Source: Bacillus sp. EB01
Lineage (GTDB): Bacteria; Bacillota; Bacilli; Bacillales; Cytobacillaceae
Assembly (NCBI RefSeq): GCF_000613125.1
Contig: NZ_HG964497.1
Span: 2,075,130-2,139,129 of the forward strand
Direction: 5' to 3'
Length of the DNA stretch: 64,000 nt
In this document: positions 24,522-32,882 of the stretch, in pieces
How positions within the stretch are numbered: the stretch's first letter is position 1
Layout: every line of letters begins with the position of its first letter
Made by a program: the position numbers and the translations under genes
Notes under the pieces: model-generated
Databases searched by the model: none
Told to the model about the DNA's origin: nothing
What the model saw: only the letters and a program-made list of their open reading frames with translations

Positions 24522-25778
24522 CTATCTTTTCCTTACATTAGTGATAATAAACCCGCTTTCCGGACGTGACGGCATGCGCACAAGGCTATAGCTCAAATCC
24601 TGTTCTTCGGGGACTTCGTACTGGATTTCATTAACTAGAAAATCGACAGCCACCTTCATAACTTCCACCGTTACACCCTCACCTGGACAGCGGTGGCCCC
24701 GGGCAGGATCCCCTCCACCTTGCGGAATAAACGTATAAAGATTTCCATCCCATTCCCGGAATCGCTCAGGAAGGAAGTCTTTTGGGAATTCCCAAAGCCG
24801 GTAGTCATGATTCGTTCCATAAATATCAAGAAGAACAAGCTGCCCTTCGGTAAAATCATAATTTTTCCAAGTAAAATCTTTTCGAGCCCTTGCACCAAGG
24901 AATGGCCCAAACGGGTAGAAGCGCCGTACTTCCTGAACAAACCATTCCCGATATTGTTCACCCTGGGCAGCCAGTTTATCTTTGCACTCCGGATGGTCGT
25001 GGATCGCAAGTGCACTGTAGGCAATAAAGGTTGAAATTGCAACGATTGGTCTAAGGATATTAATTAATTCGATAGCAGCCATTTTTGCATCAAGAGATTC
25101 CCCATCAGGGTCAAGATAGGTTGCCCATTCAGACAGAGCTGAACCCTCGCGTGCCTTCAGTTCACCATCGCGGACTTTCTCAATGACGTCGGTAATCCAT
25201 GCCTCGCTGCGTTCCCTAGCTCTTCTGCCTTTCCAGTGCCTGGGACCGACTGCACCAAACGCATCAACCATGGCATTAAAGTCATTTGCCCGATCCCTCG
25301 CTTCTTCATCCTTTAACGGAACACCCGCCCATTCACAAGCAACCCTGCAAAGAACTTCTGCGGACTCATCGAAAAGAATAACCTTCTCCATCCTCTCCCA
25401 ACTTTTCGAGGCTTCCTTTAATCGTTTACGGGCAATCTGCCCAAGTTCCATTACCCCTTCAGGAGACAAAAGCGACATGAATAACCGTTTTCTGCTTTGA
25501 TGGACTGCGCCATCCTTCGTCTGGATTGCATTCACACCAAATAGCGACTTCTGAATTCTCTTCGGCGCTGCTCCGTTTCTCTGGAAAAGTTCAGGATCAT
25601 AAAAAACTTTCACTGCCTCTTCACCTGTCATGCAGACCGCCTTTTGGCCTAGGATGCGCGCCTCGAATAAATCGGCTCCATACTGCTTTACGCGGTTTTG
25701 GATAAATTCATATCCTTCCTGCATCAAAGCAAGGCTGTTATCGATACTTCTGTCTTTTGGAACTTCACTCACGTACAT
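24522..25778 (-). CDS. cypC: CYP152-type cytochrome P450 peroxygenase (fatty-acid hydroxylase)
   Basis: 418 residues. The heme ligand is in GHRCPGEGVT (Cys364) and the ExxR-type helix in VQEVRRFYPFGPF. Instead of the usual acid-Thr pair in the I-helix there is Arg243-Pro244 (ILRPIVAIS). This is the hallmark of P450BSbeta/CypC, where the substrate carboxylate binds the Arg and supplies the acid function. Such enzymes use hydrogen peroxide to hydroxylate fatty acids at alpha or beta carbon, and need no reductase, consistent with none being nearby. Cytoplasmic. AAAGGAG lies 4 bases before the ATG. Confidence 0.92.
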   Translation of the reverse strand: MYVSEVPKDRSIDNSLALMQEGYEFIQNRVKQYGADLFEARILGQKAVCMTGEEAVKVFYDPELFQRNGAAPKRIQKSLFGVNAIQTKDGAVHQSRKRLFMSLLSPEGVMELGQIARKRLKEASKSWERMEKVILFDESAEVLCRVACEWAGVPLKDEEARDRANDFNAMVDAFGAVGPRHWKGRRARERSEAWITDVIEKVRDGELKAREGSALSEWATYLDPDGESLDAKMAAIELINILRPIVAISTFIAYSALAIHDHPECKDKLAAQGEQYREWFVQEVRRFYPFGPFLGARARKDFTWKNYDFTEGQLVLLDIYGTNHDYRLWEFPKDFLPERFREWDGNLYTFIPQGGGDPARGHRCPGEGVTVEVMKVAVDFLVNEIQYEVPEEQDLSYSLVRMPSRPESGFIITNVRKR

Positions 25779-25847
25779 TCACTCCTTTTAAGGATAAACG
25801 AAATGTTTTTGCGTGTTCTCCATGACTACATAATTTCCATGACGGAA

Positions 25848-25861
25848 CTGGTTTAAACCGG
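25848..25861. promoter_or_regulatory. Palindrome in the cypC upstream region
   Basis: GGTTTAAACC (25850-25859), extendable by one wobble and one pair on each side, lies about 70 bases upstream of the P450 start. It is positioned like a repressor site, but no regulator or verified promoter supports it. Confidence 0.3.
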
Positions 25862-25963
25862 AGGCATTTTTCTGTTGCCACGATTTTTTTACGTGCCCCC
25901 GATTAAGTATTCAAGCAAGGAGGTGAAGAAACCAGTTTTTGAATTCCTGGTAAGTCACGTACG

Positions 25964-25992
25964 AAAAAAGACAGGGGCGTTTCCCTGCCTCA
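25964..25992 (-). terminator. Terminator of the DinB-like gene
   Basis: Minus strand: GGCAGGGAAACGCCCCTGTC followed by TTTTTTCG, beginning about 30 bases after the stop. Confidence 0.75.
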
Positions 25993-26023
25993 AAGCACGT
26001 TTTCTATGAATGCTAGCAAACTA

Positions 26024-26566
26024 TTACCACTGCGGAAAACCACCCGAACCGATATATCTCTGCATGATGATTTTGCGGTGATGAAGCTCATGCCCTGCAA
26101 TTATTGAAACAAGAGCGCGTACGGAAACTTTACTGCCGTTGGCCACTCCTTCACGCGTCCATACAGACGAATCCAGCGCGTTAACCAATGAAAGAGTTGC
26201 TGACCTTACTGCCAAAAAATTGCCCAGCAGATCAGAAAAAAGTATCTTGTCAAATCCAGCCTGCCTTACGTACTCGTTTTCATCGAAACCAGGCAAATCA
26301 ACCATATCGCCGCGAGCAATGACCAACAGCCGGTATGACATGATCCGTTCCGTATCGGTGATGTGGCCAAGAACCTCCTTGATGCTCCATTTACCTTTCG
26401 CATAGCGGAACTCAGCTTGTCTCTCGGACAGTCCCTTTAAAAGGATTTTCGTCTCTTCTGCCTGCCGCTCCAAAATAGTAACAAGATCGCCTTGAGGAAT
26501 CAAATCAATGTACGGTGCATAATAGGGATTGTACTCCCCTGGTTCAGGACGACTGACCATACTCAT
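26024..26566 (-). CDS. DinB/YfiT-like four-helix metal-dependent protein
   Basis: 180 residues from the ATG at 26566, chosen because GGAGG lies 6 bases before it. A longer Met start at 26602 lacks a site. Four-helix bundle features: RQAEETKILLKGL, KWSIKEVLGHITDTERIMSYR (first metal His) and IAGHELHHRKIIMQRY (second His pair). Family members bind a divalent metal with three His and serve as thiol-dependent transferases or unknown stress proteins. Substrate unknown. Single-gene unit with its own terminator. Confidence 0.82.
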   Translation of the reverse strand: MSMVSRPEPGEYNPYYAPYIDLIPQGDLVTILERQAEETKILLKGLSERQAEFRYAKGKWSIKEVLGHITDTERIMSYRLLVIARGDMVDLPGFDENEYVRQAGFDKILFSDLLGNFLAVRSATLSLVNALDSSVWTREGVANGSKVSVRALVSIIAGHELHHRKIIMQRYIGSGGFPQW

Positions 26567-26793
26567 CCACTCCCTCCAAATCGCAAGTTTTCCTATTTTC
26601 ACCTTATCACTTCTGCTAAAAAAGGAAAAGAAACCACGTATGACAAATTTCGGACTACAGTATTGTTTATCATATCTTTCTTAGTAATTCTAAATACTAG
26701 TTGACTCTATTCTTAGAAGTTATAAATTCTCACTTTTGATAGGTATAATGATTAAAAACTATCCTCTAGGGTAAAAGGCAAGGTGGGAATAAT

Positions 26794-27049
26794 ATGTATT
26801 CAGTTTTTTCTACATTTGATGTTCCGGAGGATAAGGCAGATGAAGTCATTTCCATATACAGGAACCGCTCTCGATTAGTCGACGGGGCACCTGGGTTTGT
26901 CGATTTCTTTCTATATACAAAATGACAAACGGCCTGGGGAGCTTACCGCCAATTTAAGGTGGTGGAAAATGACAACAATCTTCCTTGCTGAAGAACTTGC
27001 AACTAAAGTGACAGCGATTATTTATGAACGGGAACCAGGTTTGCTTTAA
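26794..27049 (+). pseudogene. Frameshifted antibiotic-biosynthesis-monooxygenase-like gene
   Basis: An ATG at 26794 with AAGGTGGGA upstream opens a 43-residue frame (FSTFDVPEDKADEVISIY, GAPGFVDFF) that stops at 26925. The continuation is in the +1 frame, with NDKRPGELTANLRWW and ending EREPGLL at 27049. The joined product looks like a ~90-residue ABM-fold (heme-degrading or quinol monooxygenase-like) protein. A single indel near 26912 would restore it. Either a true pseudogene or a sequencing error. Confidence 0.6.
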
Positions 27050-27100
27050 CGGTATGGTGAAAAAGGGAAAGCAAAATGCTATGAAGACAATCTTCACCAT

Positions 27101-27295
27101 TTGAATCACCTGAAAACCGCTTTTGATTTACAGGACATTGCTGTATTCCTCGTGAAACATGGCATGGAGAGCAAACATCTTATAGATAACTTCGCAATCA
27201 TTCGTGATGTTTTAAAAGATTATAAGGATACAGATTCAAAACGTTTGGATTTCTATCAAACTGCTCTGAAAGCCGGAATAAATTCTATAGCATGA
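27101..27295 (+). CDS. Hypothetical short ORF downstream of the broken gene
   Basis: 64 codons from an ATG without a clear ribosome site. The open frame extends back without a start to the stop at 27049, so it may be the remnant of a longer gene. The composition is protein-like (AVFLVKHGMESKHLIDNF, IIRDVLKDYKDTDSK) with amphipathic helices. No family recognised. It may be decayed together with the preceding pseudogene. Confidence 0.35.
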   Translation: MNHLKTAFDLQDIAVFLVKHGMESKHLIDNFAIIRDVLKDYKDTDSKRLDFYQTALKAGINSIA

Positions 27296-27343
27296 ATACT
27301 AGACGTATAGTTGAAACGAGGTGTCTGTTTGAAGGATACAGAA

Positions 27344-28018
27344 TTATGGACGGGAGAAACTCTTTTTGCTTTCAACTTCCATAATGACTTGTGGAAGGCT
27401 TTTTTCCGCCATCGACAACAATCTTAAATGATTCTCAGAAAATTGCAGTGATGCTGTAACCGGATTTGGAACCACAACACAATGCATACCAGCTTTGCCT
27501 GCCGCAAGTGAGCCATTCAGCGAATCTTCAAATGCGATTGCCTCAGAGGGATGAATTCCTAAATCAATGAGGGCTTGTTGGTATAGAGCCGGATCCGGCT
27601 TTACTTTTTCAACATCCTCCTTTGTTTTCATGACATCAAAATAATGGGTGATACCAAACTTTTTTAAGTATGCCATGATCCACTCCCTTCCCGAACTTGA
27701 GGCGAGGCCTATCTTTAAGCCAAGTCTTTTGGCTTCTTCCAAATAGTCACGGACACCCTCCCGTAATTCAAGGCTTCCAGCTTTTTGTTGATACAGGGCA
27801 TATGTTTTACCTTCTATATCCCCTTCCACAAAGGTTACCCCTGTGGTTTTTTCAAAAAATACATGCAGTGCCTCGTCAGTAGTGCCAATCACCTTTGAAA
27901 ATTGTTCTAGCGTTAATTCACATTGATAGTATCCCATTACTTCTCTGTATGCTTCAAACCATAGTGACTCAGTATCAATAATCAAGCCATCAAAGTCAAA
28001 CACTATCCCCTTTATCAT
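27344..28018 (-). CDS. HAD-superfamily hydrolase, beta-phosphoglucomutase-like (YhcW-type)
   Basis: 224 residues from the ATG at 28018, where GGGGGATTGG provides the ribosome site. An earlier Met has none. HAD motif I FDFDGLIIDTES (nucleophile Asp and acid Asp), motif II LASSS, motif III Lys in KVKPDP and motif IV AFEDSLNG are complete. A helical cap follows motif I, placing it in the PgmB/YhcW group of sugar-phosphate or nucleotide phosphatases and mutases. Substrate unresolved. Cytoplasmic. Confidence 0.87.
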   Translation of the reverse strand: MIKGIVFDFDGLIIDTESLWFEAYREVMGYYQCELTLEQFSKVIGTTDEALHVFFEKTTGVTFVEGDIEGKTYALYQQKAGSLELREGVRDYLEEAKRLGLKIGLASSSGREWIMAYLKKFGITHYFDVMKTKEDVEKVKPDPALYQQALIDLGIHPSEAIAFEDSLNGSLAAGKAGMHCVVVPNPVTASLQFSENHLRLLSMAEKSLPQVIMEVESKKSFSRP

Positions 28019-28304
28019 TCCAATCCCCCATTTGTTTTGTAACAAGATACTATACTATTTCTTTCTATTTTGTAAAAATATCCAGCTTTTTTCTGCAAAA
28101 TTGCCTTTAAAACCATTTAGACATATTTTTATCATATTTTTTACATTCGGTTTTACAAAGATAAATCAACAAAAAACTAGATTTTACAAAGTCGAAATAA
28201 GTGGTAAAAACCCATATACTACAAGGGATTCCACTCTTTTACATGAGAAATCCCCTTCATTCGATCAGACATCTTGTCGAATTTTCAGAATTCTCATATT
28301 TTCT

Positions 28305-28360
28305 TGTAACATACTTGTAACCTCCCTGTGATGACGTTGTTAAATTAATTCAAGTATAGT
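28305..28360 (+). promoter_or_regulatory. WalR-type box and promoter for the NlpC/P60 gene
   Basis: TGTAAC-ATACT-TGTAAC (28305-28321) fits the WalR (YycF) consensus of two TGTAA(T/A/C) hexamers spaced by five bases. A -10 TATAGT is at 28355-28360, with only a poor -35 (TGACGT) 17 bases before it. WalR activates cell-wall hydrolase genes in Bacillus, which fits the gene that follows. The remaining 28046-28394 region has no gene. Confidence 0.65.
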
Positions 28361-28394
28361 AGGTTTAGCAAATAACACCAGGGGGTAAACAACT

Positions 28395-28832
28395 ATGTTG
28401 AAGAAATTCATGGCAATTCTTCTAATGACAACGATGCTGACTACTATCCTGCCGACGATGGGCGAAGCCGCCTACTACCACACGAAAGCTATTTCTGTTG
28501 CTAAAGCCAATATTGGAGTCAAATATAGATGGGGCGGAACCACCACAAGCGGATTTGATTGTTCCGGTTTAGTAAAATATTCTTTCGGTAAAGCAGGCAA
28601 ATATTTGCCTCGTACTACTGGTGAAATGTGGACTAAAGGTAAAAGAGTTTACAGCCTTCAACCAGGCGATCTGTTATTCTACAAAACTACTTCCACAAGC
28701 AAAGTTTCTCATGTTGGTATCTATCTTGGAAGCGGCAAGTTCATCCACTCCGCTTCATCCAAAGGCGTTTCAATTGCTTACCTGAGCAACTCATACTGGA
28801 AGCCGCGCTACGTAGGAGCAAAACGAATCTAA
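28395..28832 (+). CDS. Secreted NlpC/P60 cell-wall endopeptidase
   Basis: 145 residues. A signal peptide (1-26, ending GEAAYY) is followed directly by one NlpC/P60 domain: RWGGTTTSGFDCSGLV with the catalytic Cys, SHVGIYLGSG with the His, and FIHSASSKG with the third residue. No SH3 or LysM cell-wall-binding repeats, so this is a minimal secreted form. The family cleaves gamma-D-glutamyl-diaminopimelate links in peptidoglycan peptides. A WalR-like box upstream predicts growth-linked expression. AGGGGGTAA precedes the ATG. Confidence 0.92.
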   Translation: MLKKFMAILLMTTMLTTILPTMGEAAYYHTKAISVAKANIGVKYRWGGTTTSGFDCSGLVKYSFGKAGKYLPRTTGEMWTKGKRVYSLQPGDLLFYKTTSTSKVSHVGIYLGSGKFIHSASSKGVSIAYLSNSYWKPRYVGAKRI

Positions 28833-28845
28833 TAGACTTACACTA

Positions 28846-28870
28846 AGAGGGCTGGACAAGCCCTCTTTTT
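28846..28870 (+). terminator. Terminator of the NlpC/P60 gene
   Basis: AGAGGGCT-ggaca-AGCCCTCT stem with T5, 13 bases after the stop. Confidence 0.9.
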
Positions 28871-28996
28871 ATATTTATGAGGCTTTTTAAGCTGCGGAAT
28901 GCCGGGAGACTCATGGAGAATAATTCTACTATTTACAAAGCTAAGTATAGTTATCTTATGAAGAGAAGACAAACTTATCCATTCATCCTTTCTATC

Positions 28997-29100
28997 AGAT
29001 TAATCCCGGCTTGGGAAAGGCCGTTTAATCCATTAGACCCCTTTTATTAGATTAATCAAGGTCTGGGAAAGGCCAATTAATCCATTAAGTATTTTTTCTA
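28997..29100. repeat. 52-bp tandem duplication
   Basis: Two units beginning AGATTAATC at 28997 and 29049 (52 bp apart) share GGGAAAGGCC and TTAATCCATTA. Each has inverted ATTAA/TTAAT ends. The rest of the 28871-29342 gap holds nothing recognisable. Confidence 0.7.
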
Positions 29101-29342
29101 ATTTGATTCTATTTGGATTAATAAATGCATTAGAGCTTTCTATTTGATTGCAGATCGCCCGCGGCAGTCCTCAAGTCCGCGTTCCCCTCAAATTTCCCCG
29201 CGATGTTTATTTTCGAGATTAGCTATCTGGAACGGAGATAGAATAGGTTGTCTAAATTTAAGTAAAAAGTAATTGCAATCGATTGACTTTACTGGCAATT
29301 TACACTATTATCACTTTATCAAACTAAAACTTTATATGATTT

Positions 29343-29445
29343 CTCTATCAAGAGAGACGGAGGGAAAGGCCCGATGATGTCTCGGCAACAGGTCCATCAA
29401 GGATACTGTGCCAAGTCCTGCAAACAAATTGTTTGGAAGATGGGG
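29343..29445 (+). ncRNA. SAM riboswitch (S-box) aptamer
   Basis: The conserved S-box core is present: ATCAAGAGAGACGGAGGGA, GGCCCGATGA, CTCGGCAAC and GTGCCAAGTCCTGCA. Helix P1 forms between CTCTATC (29343-29349) and GATGGGG (29439-29445). Class I SAM riboswitches bind S-adenosylmethionine and switch off sulfur-metabolism genes by termination. It lies immediately upstream of the flavin monooxygenase gene. Confidence 0.93.
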
Positions 29446-29463
29446 AGTAGTGTGAAACCATAC

Positions 29464-29490
29464 TCTCTTCTTTTGTGAAGAGATTTTTTT
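29464..29490 (+). terminator. Riboswitch-controlled terminator
   Basis: TCTCTTC-ttttgt-GAAGAGA followed by T7, 18 bases after the S-box aptamer. This is the expression platform: high SAM should favour this hairpin. Confidence 0.88.
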
Positions 29491-29561
29491 ATTTTTGTAA
29501 GCAAACCGACTAAGTCGGTTGGTTTAATAGACTTAAAGAACCTACAGGGAGTTGGACAGCA

Positions 29562-30623
29562 ATGAAATATGGATTTTGGCTGCCTATATTTGGCGGGTGG
29601 CTCCGCAATGCAGATAACGAGAGTATGCCCCCGACATTTGACTATGCAAAACAGGTTGTTCAGTCTGCCGAACAATGGGGATATTCAACAACTTTGATCG
29701 CCGAGCTATACTTGAACGATATAAAAGGACCGGAACAGGATGCTCTTGAAGCATGGACAACAGCTGCTGCTTTGGCAGCCGTTACCGAGAAAATTGAAAT
29801 TATGACAGCAGTCCGCCCGGGTTTCCATAATCCCGCTGTAACCGCAAAAATGGCTGCCAACATCGACCAGCTCAGCAACGGCCGTTTTACCTTGAATGTC
29901 GTTTCTGCTTGGTGGGAAGAAGAAGCCCGCCAATACGGCGGTATTTTTACAGAACATGATGAACGTTACGAGCGGACAACTGAATTTATCGATGTGTTAA
30001 AGGGCCTCTGGAGTGAGGACAGCTTCTCTTATGAAGGTAAATTCTATCAACTCAAGGACACCAAGCTTTTCCCTAAACCAGTACAGCGTCCAAATCCTAT
30101 TCTTTACGCCGGCGGGGAGAGCCCTAAAGGAAAACAGACAATCGTTGAAAAATGTGATGCCTATGTTATGCATGGCGGAACAGTTGAAGAAATTTCAACT
30201 AAAATCGGCGATATGAAATCCAGACGCTTGGCTGCGAGAAAAGAGGAGCTCTCCGAATTCGGAATGGCTGCATATGTGATTTGCCGGGATACCGAAGAAG
30301 AGGCATTTGCTGAGCTTGCACGGATCACGGATGTAAAAGAATCCAGCGCCTATGCAGGATTCAAAGATTTTACAAGCAAATCACAACTTGAACAGCAAAT
30401 TCAGCTGCAGGATTATTCTGTCTCAAACCGCGGCTTGCGTCCAAATCTTGTCGGGACCCCGGATCAAATTGCCGAACGGATCCTTCAATACGAGGAGGCT
30501 GGACTTGGACTGCTTTTGCTGCAATTTTCCCCTCAGCTGGAGGAAATGGAACGCTTTGCTAGTCAGGTTATGCCCCTTGTTGAGGAAAAACGAAAACAAT
30601 TGACTGGAGGTATTGTCCAATGA
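29562..30623 (+). CDS. LLM-class flavin-dependent monooxygenase, SAM-riboswitch controlled
   Basis: 353 residues. A bacterial luciferase-like TIM barrel: GFWLPIFGGWLRN at the N-terminus, LIAELYLNDIKGPEQDALEA, AVRPGFHNPAVTAKMAANID and NVVSAWWEEEARQYGG are typical of the SsuD/SfnG branch that cleaves C-S bonds of sulfonates or sulfones with FMNH2 and oxygen. Sulfur use is supported by the S-box upstream. It overlaps the ATP-grasp gene by 4 bases (ATGA). No flavin reductase or sulfonate transporter is adjacent. The substrate is unknown and may be made by or passed to the ATP-grasp partner. AGGGAG lies 10 bases before the ATG. Confidence 0.85.
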   Translation: MKYGFWLPIFGGWLRNADNESMPPTFDYAKQVVQSAEQWGYSTTLIAELYLNDIKGPEQDALEAWTTAAALAAVTEKIEIMTAVRPGFHNPAVTAKMAANIDQLSNGRFTLNVVSAWWEEEARQYGGIFTEHDERYERTTEFIDVLKGLWSEDSFSYEGKFYQLKDTKLFPKPVQRPNPILYAGGESPKGKQTIVEKCDAYVMHGGTVEEISTKIGDMKSRRLAARKEELSEFGMAAYVICRDTEEEAFAELARITDVKESSAYAGFKDFTSKSQLEQQIQLQDYSVSNRGLRPNLVGTPDQIAERILQYEEAGLGLLLLQFSPQLEEMERFASQVMPLVEEKRKQLTGGIVQ

Positions 30624-31573
30624 GCAAAATTTTTGTCATCCACGAAAATGAAGAATGGACAGTCCATTTAAGAAGACGCCTGGAGGAACTTGGCCTCCCG
30701 TTTGAAGAGTGGCATCTGGATGAAGGTACAGTCGATTTATTCTCTGAACCTCCTGAAGGTATTTTTTACAGCCGGATGAGTGCATCATCGCATACACGCG
30801 ATCACCGATTCGCTGCCGAACTGACAGGACAAGTTCTGGCCTGGCTTGAAGCTCATGGCAGAACTGTCTTTAATGGCAGCCGTGCACTGGAGCTCGAAGT
30901 TAGCAAGGTGAAGCAGTATCTGGAGCTCGAAAAACACGGAGTCCGGACGCCGAAAACAATTGCCGCGGTTGGCAAGGCTCAAATATTAAAAGCAGCAGAG
31001 GCATTTGATGGCCAGCCATTCATTACGAAGCATAATCGTGCCGGCAAAGGGCTTGGCGTACAGCTTTTCCAAAGCGTTGAAGCGCTTCGCCAGTATGTGG
31101 AAAGCCCAGCTTTTGAAGAGCCCATCGATGGGGTTACACTAATCCAGCAATACATTCAGTCACCAGAAAGCTATATTACCCGCTGTGAATTTGTTGGCGG
31201 AAAGTTTGTTTATGCAGTCCGTGTCGATACTTCGGAAGGATTCCAGCTTTGCCCTGCTGATGCTTGCCAGATTGGAGATCTATTCTGCCCTGTTGGCGAA
31301 GAGGTTGAGGAAAAACCAAAGTTTGAAATCGTGGACGGATTCGATGAGCCTATTTTGAAAAACTATGAAAAGGTTCTGTCCGCAAACAATATCGCTGTGG
31401 CTGGAATAGAATTCATACGCAATGCGGAAGGTGAAATTTTTACTTACGATATCAATACAAACACAAATTACAACTCTGATGCCGAAGCTCGTGCGGGAAA
31501 GTATGGCATGCTGGAACTTGCAAAATTCCTTGAGGAACAACTGCATAAGTTCAAAACATTGAGTTTTTCCTAA
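30620..31573 (+). CDS. RimK-like ATP-grasp ligase coupled to the flavin monooxygenase
   Basis: 317 residues. ATP-grasp features: KVKQYLELEKHGVRTPKT (pre-grasp), PFITKHNRAGKGLGVQLF (ATP-binding loop), QQYIQSPESYITRCEFVGGKFVYAV and the metal motif FTYDINTNTNYN (Asp and Asn ligands). The family joins a carboxylate to an amine or thiol through an acyl-phosphate. Close relatives are RimK-type alpha-glutamate ligases. Its start overlaps the monooxygenase stop, so the two are translated together under the SAM riboswitch. A sulfur-containing peptide or amino-acid conjugate is an attractive but unproven substrate. Confidence 0.83.
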   Translation: MSKIFVIHENEEWTVHLRRRLEELGLPFEEWHLDEGTVDLFSEPPEGIFYSRMSASSHTRDHRFAAELTGQVLAWLEAHGRTVFNGSRALELEVSKVKQYLELEKHGVRTPKTIAAVGKAQILKAAEAFDGQPFITKHNRAGKGLGVQLFQSVEALRQYVESPAFEEPIDGVTLIQQYIQSPESYITRCEFVGGKFVYAVRVDTSEGFQLCPADACQIGDLFCPVGEEVEEKPKFEIVDGFDEPILKNYEKVLSANNIAVAGIEFIRNAEGEIFTYDINTNTNYNSDAEARAGKYGMLELAKFLEEQLHKFKTLSFS

Positions 31574-31583
31574 GGTTTTGGAA

Positions 31584-31608
31584 GCCGTCTCTGATTGAGG
31601 CGGTTTTT
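31584..31608 (+). terminator. Terminator of the monooxygenase/ATP-grasp operon
   Basis: GCCGTCTC-tgat-TGAGGCGG stem followed by TTTTTC, 10 bases after the stop. Confidence 0.85.
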
Positions 31609-31670
31609 CTTATTTTTGTCGGCAAGAAGTATTTAATGTGTTTTTCCCGCTGCCAAGCCTGTTAAAAACA

Positions 31671-31704
31671 AAAAAAGCAACTTGCATAAAGCAGTTGCTT
31701 TTTT
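31671..31704. terminator. Terminator of the ribE-ribB-ribH operon
   Basis: AAAAAAGCAACT / AGTTGCTTTTTT stem with T-runs on both strands, 40 bases past the ribH stop. Confidence 0.85.
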
Positions 31705-31743
31705 CATAAAGATGGTTGACTAAAAATGGGCCACCTAATCTCG

Positions 31744-32214
31744 TTATACTTCCATGTCTCGGATAAGGTTTGCCATCTCGATGGCACTGGATGCAGCATC
31801 CCAGCCCTTATTTCCAGCTTTTGTCCCGGCACGTTCAATTGCCTGCTCAATGGAATCTACGGTAAGGACACCAAAACTTATAGGCACTCCAGTTGAAAGC
31901 GAAGTACTTGCAACCCCTTTTGCAAGTTCATTGCAGACATAATCAAAGTGAGGGGTGGATCCGCGAATGACAGCACCAAGTGTAATAACTGCATCATACT
32001 TATTTGTTTTAGCCATTCTCTGAGCAATTAATGGTATTTCAAAAGCACCAGGAACCCAGGCGATATCAACGTCCGCATCATTAACGCCATGGCGTTTAAG
32101 TGCATCCTGAGCACCACTTACTAACTTATCAGTAATAAAATCATTAAAGCGTCCCGCAACAATGCCGATTTTTAATCCTGTTCCAACTAAATTTCCTTCA
32201 AATAATCGATTCAT
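31744..32214 (-). CDS. ribH: 6,7-dimethyl-8-ribityllumazine synthase
   Basis: 156 residues from the ATG at 32214, with GGAGGAA 5 bases before it. An upstream Met lies inside ribB and lacks a site. Lumazine synthase signatures are complete: [44 protein letters not shown] (substrate loop and His) and [10 protein letters not shown]. It joins the ribitylamino-pyrimidine to dihydroxybutanone phosphate, and usually forms 60-subunit capsids around riboflavin synthase in Bacillus. Last gene of the FMN-riboswitch operon. Confidence 0.96.
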   Translation of the reverse strand: MNRLFEGNLVGTGLKIGIVAGRFNDFITDKLVSGAQDALKRHGVNDADVDIAWVPGAFEIPLIAQRMAKTNKYDAVITLGAVIRGSTPHFDYVCNELAKGVASTSLSTGVPISFGVLTVDSIEQAIERAGTKAGNKGWDAASSAIEMANLIRDMEV

Positions 32215-32227
32215 GACAATTCCTCCG

Positions 32228-32869
32228 TTAATTTCTGTTATTGTTCTCCAAAATAGGATTCTGGCCATTCTTTATTTTAAGAAAATCGGCCAAATCTTTA
32301 ATTGTAATCATCTTAAGCTCAAATCGTTCGGCTACCTTCATTAACTGTGGCAGCCTTGCCATTGTCCCATCCTCGTTCATAATTTCACAGATGACACCAG
32401 CCGGTTTGGCACCGCAAAGCTTTGCCAGATCGACAGCAGCTTCTGTATGGCCTGGCCTTGTTAATACACCGCCCTCTTTGGCAATCAAAGGGAAGATATG
32501 CCCGGGTCTCTTAAAATCCTCAGGCTTAGACTCTGGGTCAATTAGACTTAGGACAGTCGCAGAGCGTTCGTATGCTGATATCCCGGTTGTGGAAAATTTA
32601 TGGTCAATGCTGACAGTAAAAGCAGTTCCATGCGGGTCGGTATTATCGGTTACCATTGTATGCAGATTGAGTCTCGCCGCCAATTGTTCCTCTATCGGAA
32701 CACATATAAGTCCGCGGCCGTGGGTGGCCATAAAGTTAATGATTTCAGGTGTTGCCTTATCCGCTAGAGATATAAAATCCCCTTCATTTTCACGGTCCTC
32801 ATCATCACAAACAATGATTGGTTTTCCTGATTGTAACTCCTTTAATGCTTCTTCTATTGAATTAAACAA
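32228..32869 (-). CDS. ribB: 3,4-dihydroxy-2-butanone-4-phosphate synthase (stand-alone)
   Basis: 213 residues from a TTG start with GGAGG 5 bases upstream. Motifs: [11 protein letters not shown] (acidic metal loop), [31 protein letters not shown] and [11 protein letters not shown]. In B. subtilis this domain is fused to GTP cyclohydrolase II (RibBA). Here the protein ends after the DHBP synthase domain and the cyclohydrolase is a separate gene at 39058. It makes the four-carbon unit from ribulose-5-phosphate. 13 bases separate it from both ribE and ribH. Confidence 0.95.
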   Translation of the reverse strand: MFNSIEEALKELQSGKPIIVCDDEDRENEGDFISLADKATPEIINFMATHGRGLICVPIEEQLAARLNLHTMVTDNTDPHGTAFTVSIDHKFSTTGISAYERSATVLSLIDPESKPEDFKRPGHIFPLIAKEGGVLTRPGHTEAAVDLAKLCGAKPAGVICEIMNEDGTMARLPQLMKVAERFELKMITIKDLADFLKIKNGQNPILENNNRN

Positions 32870-32882
32870 AGGTGCCTCCTCC

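Noticed and set aside
25918-26010. Possible short peptide with AGGAGG immediately before a GTG
   Set aside because: The ribosome site would touch the start codon, and the frame overlaps a clear terminator stem.
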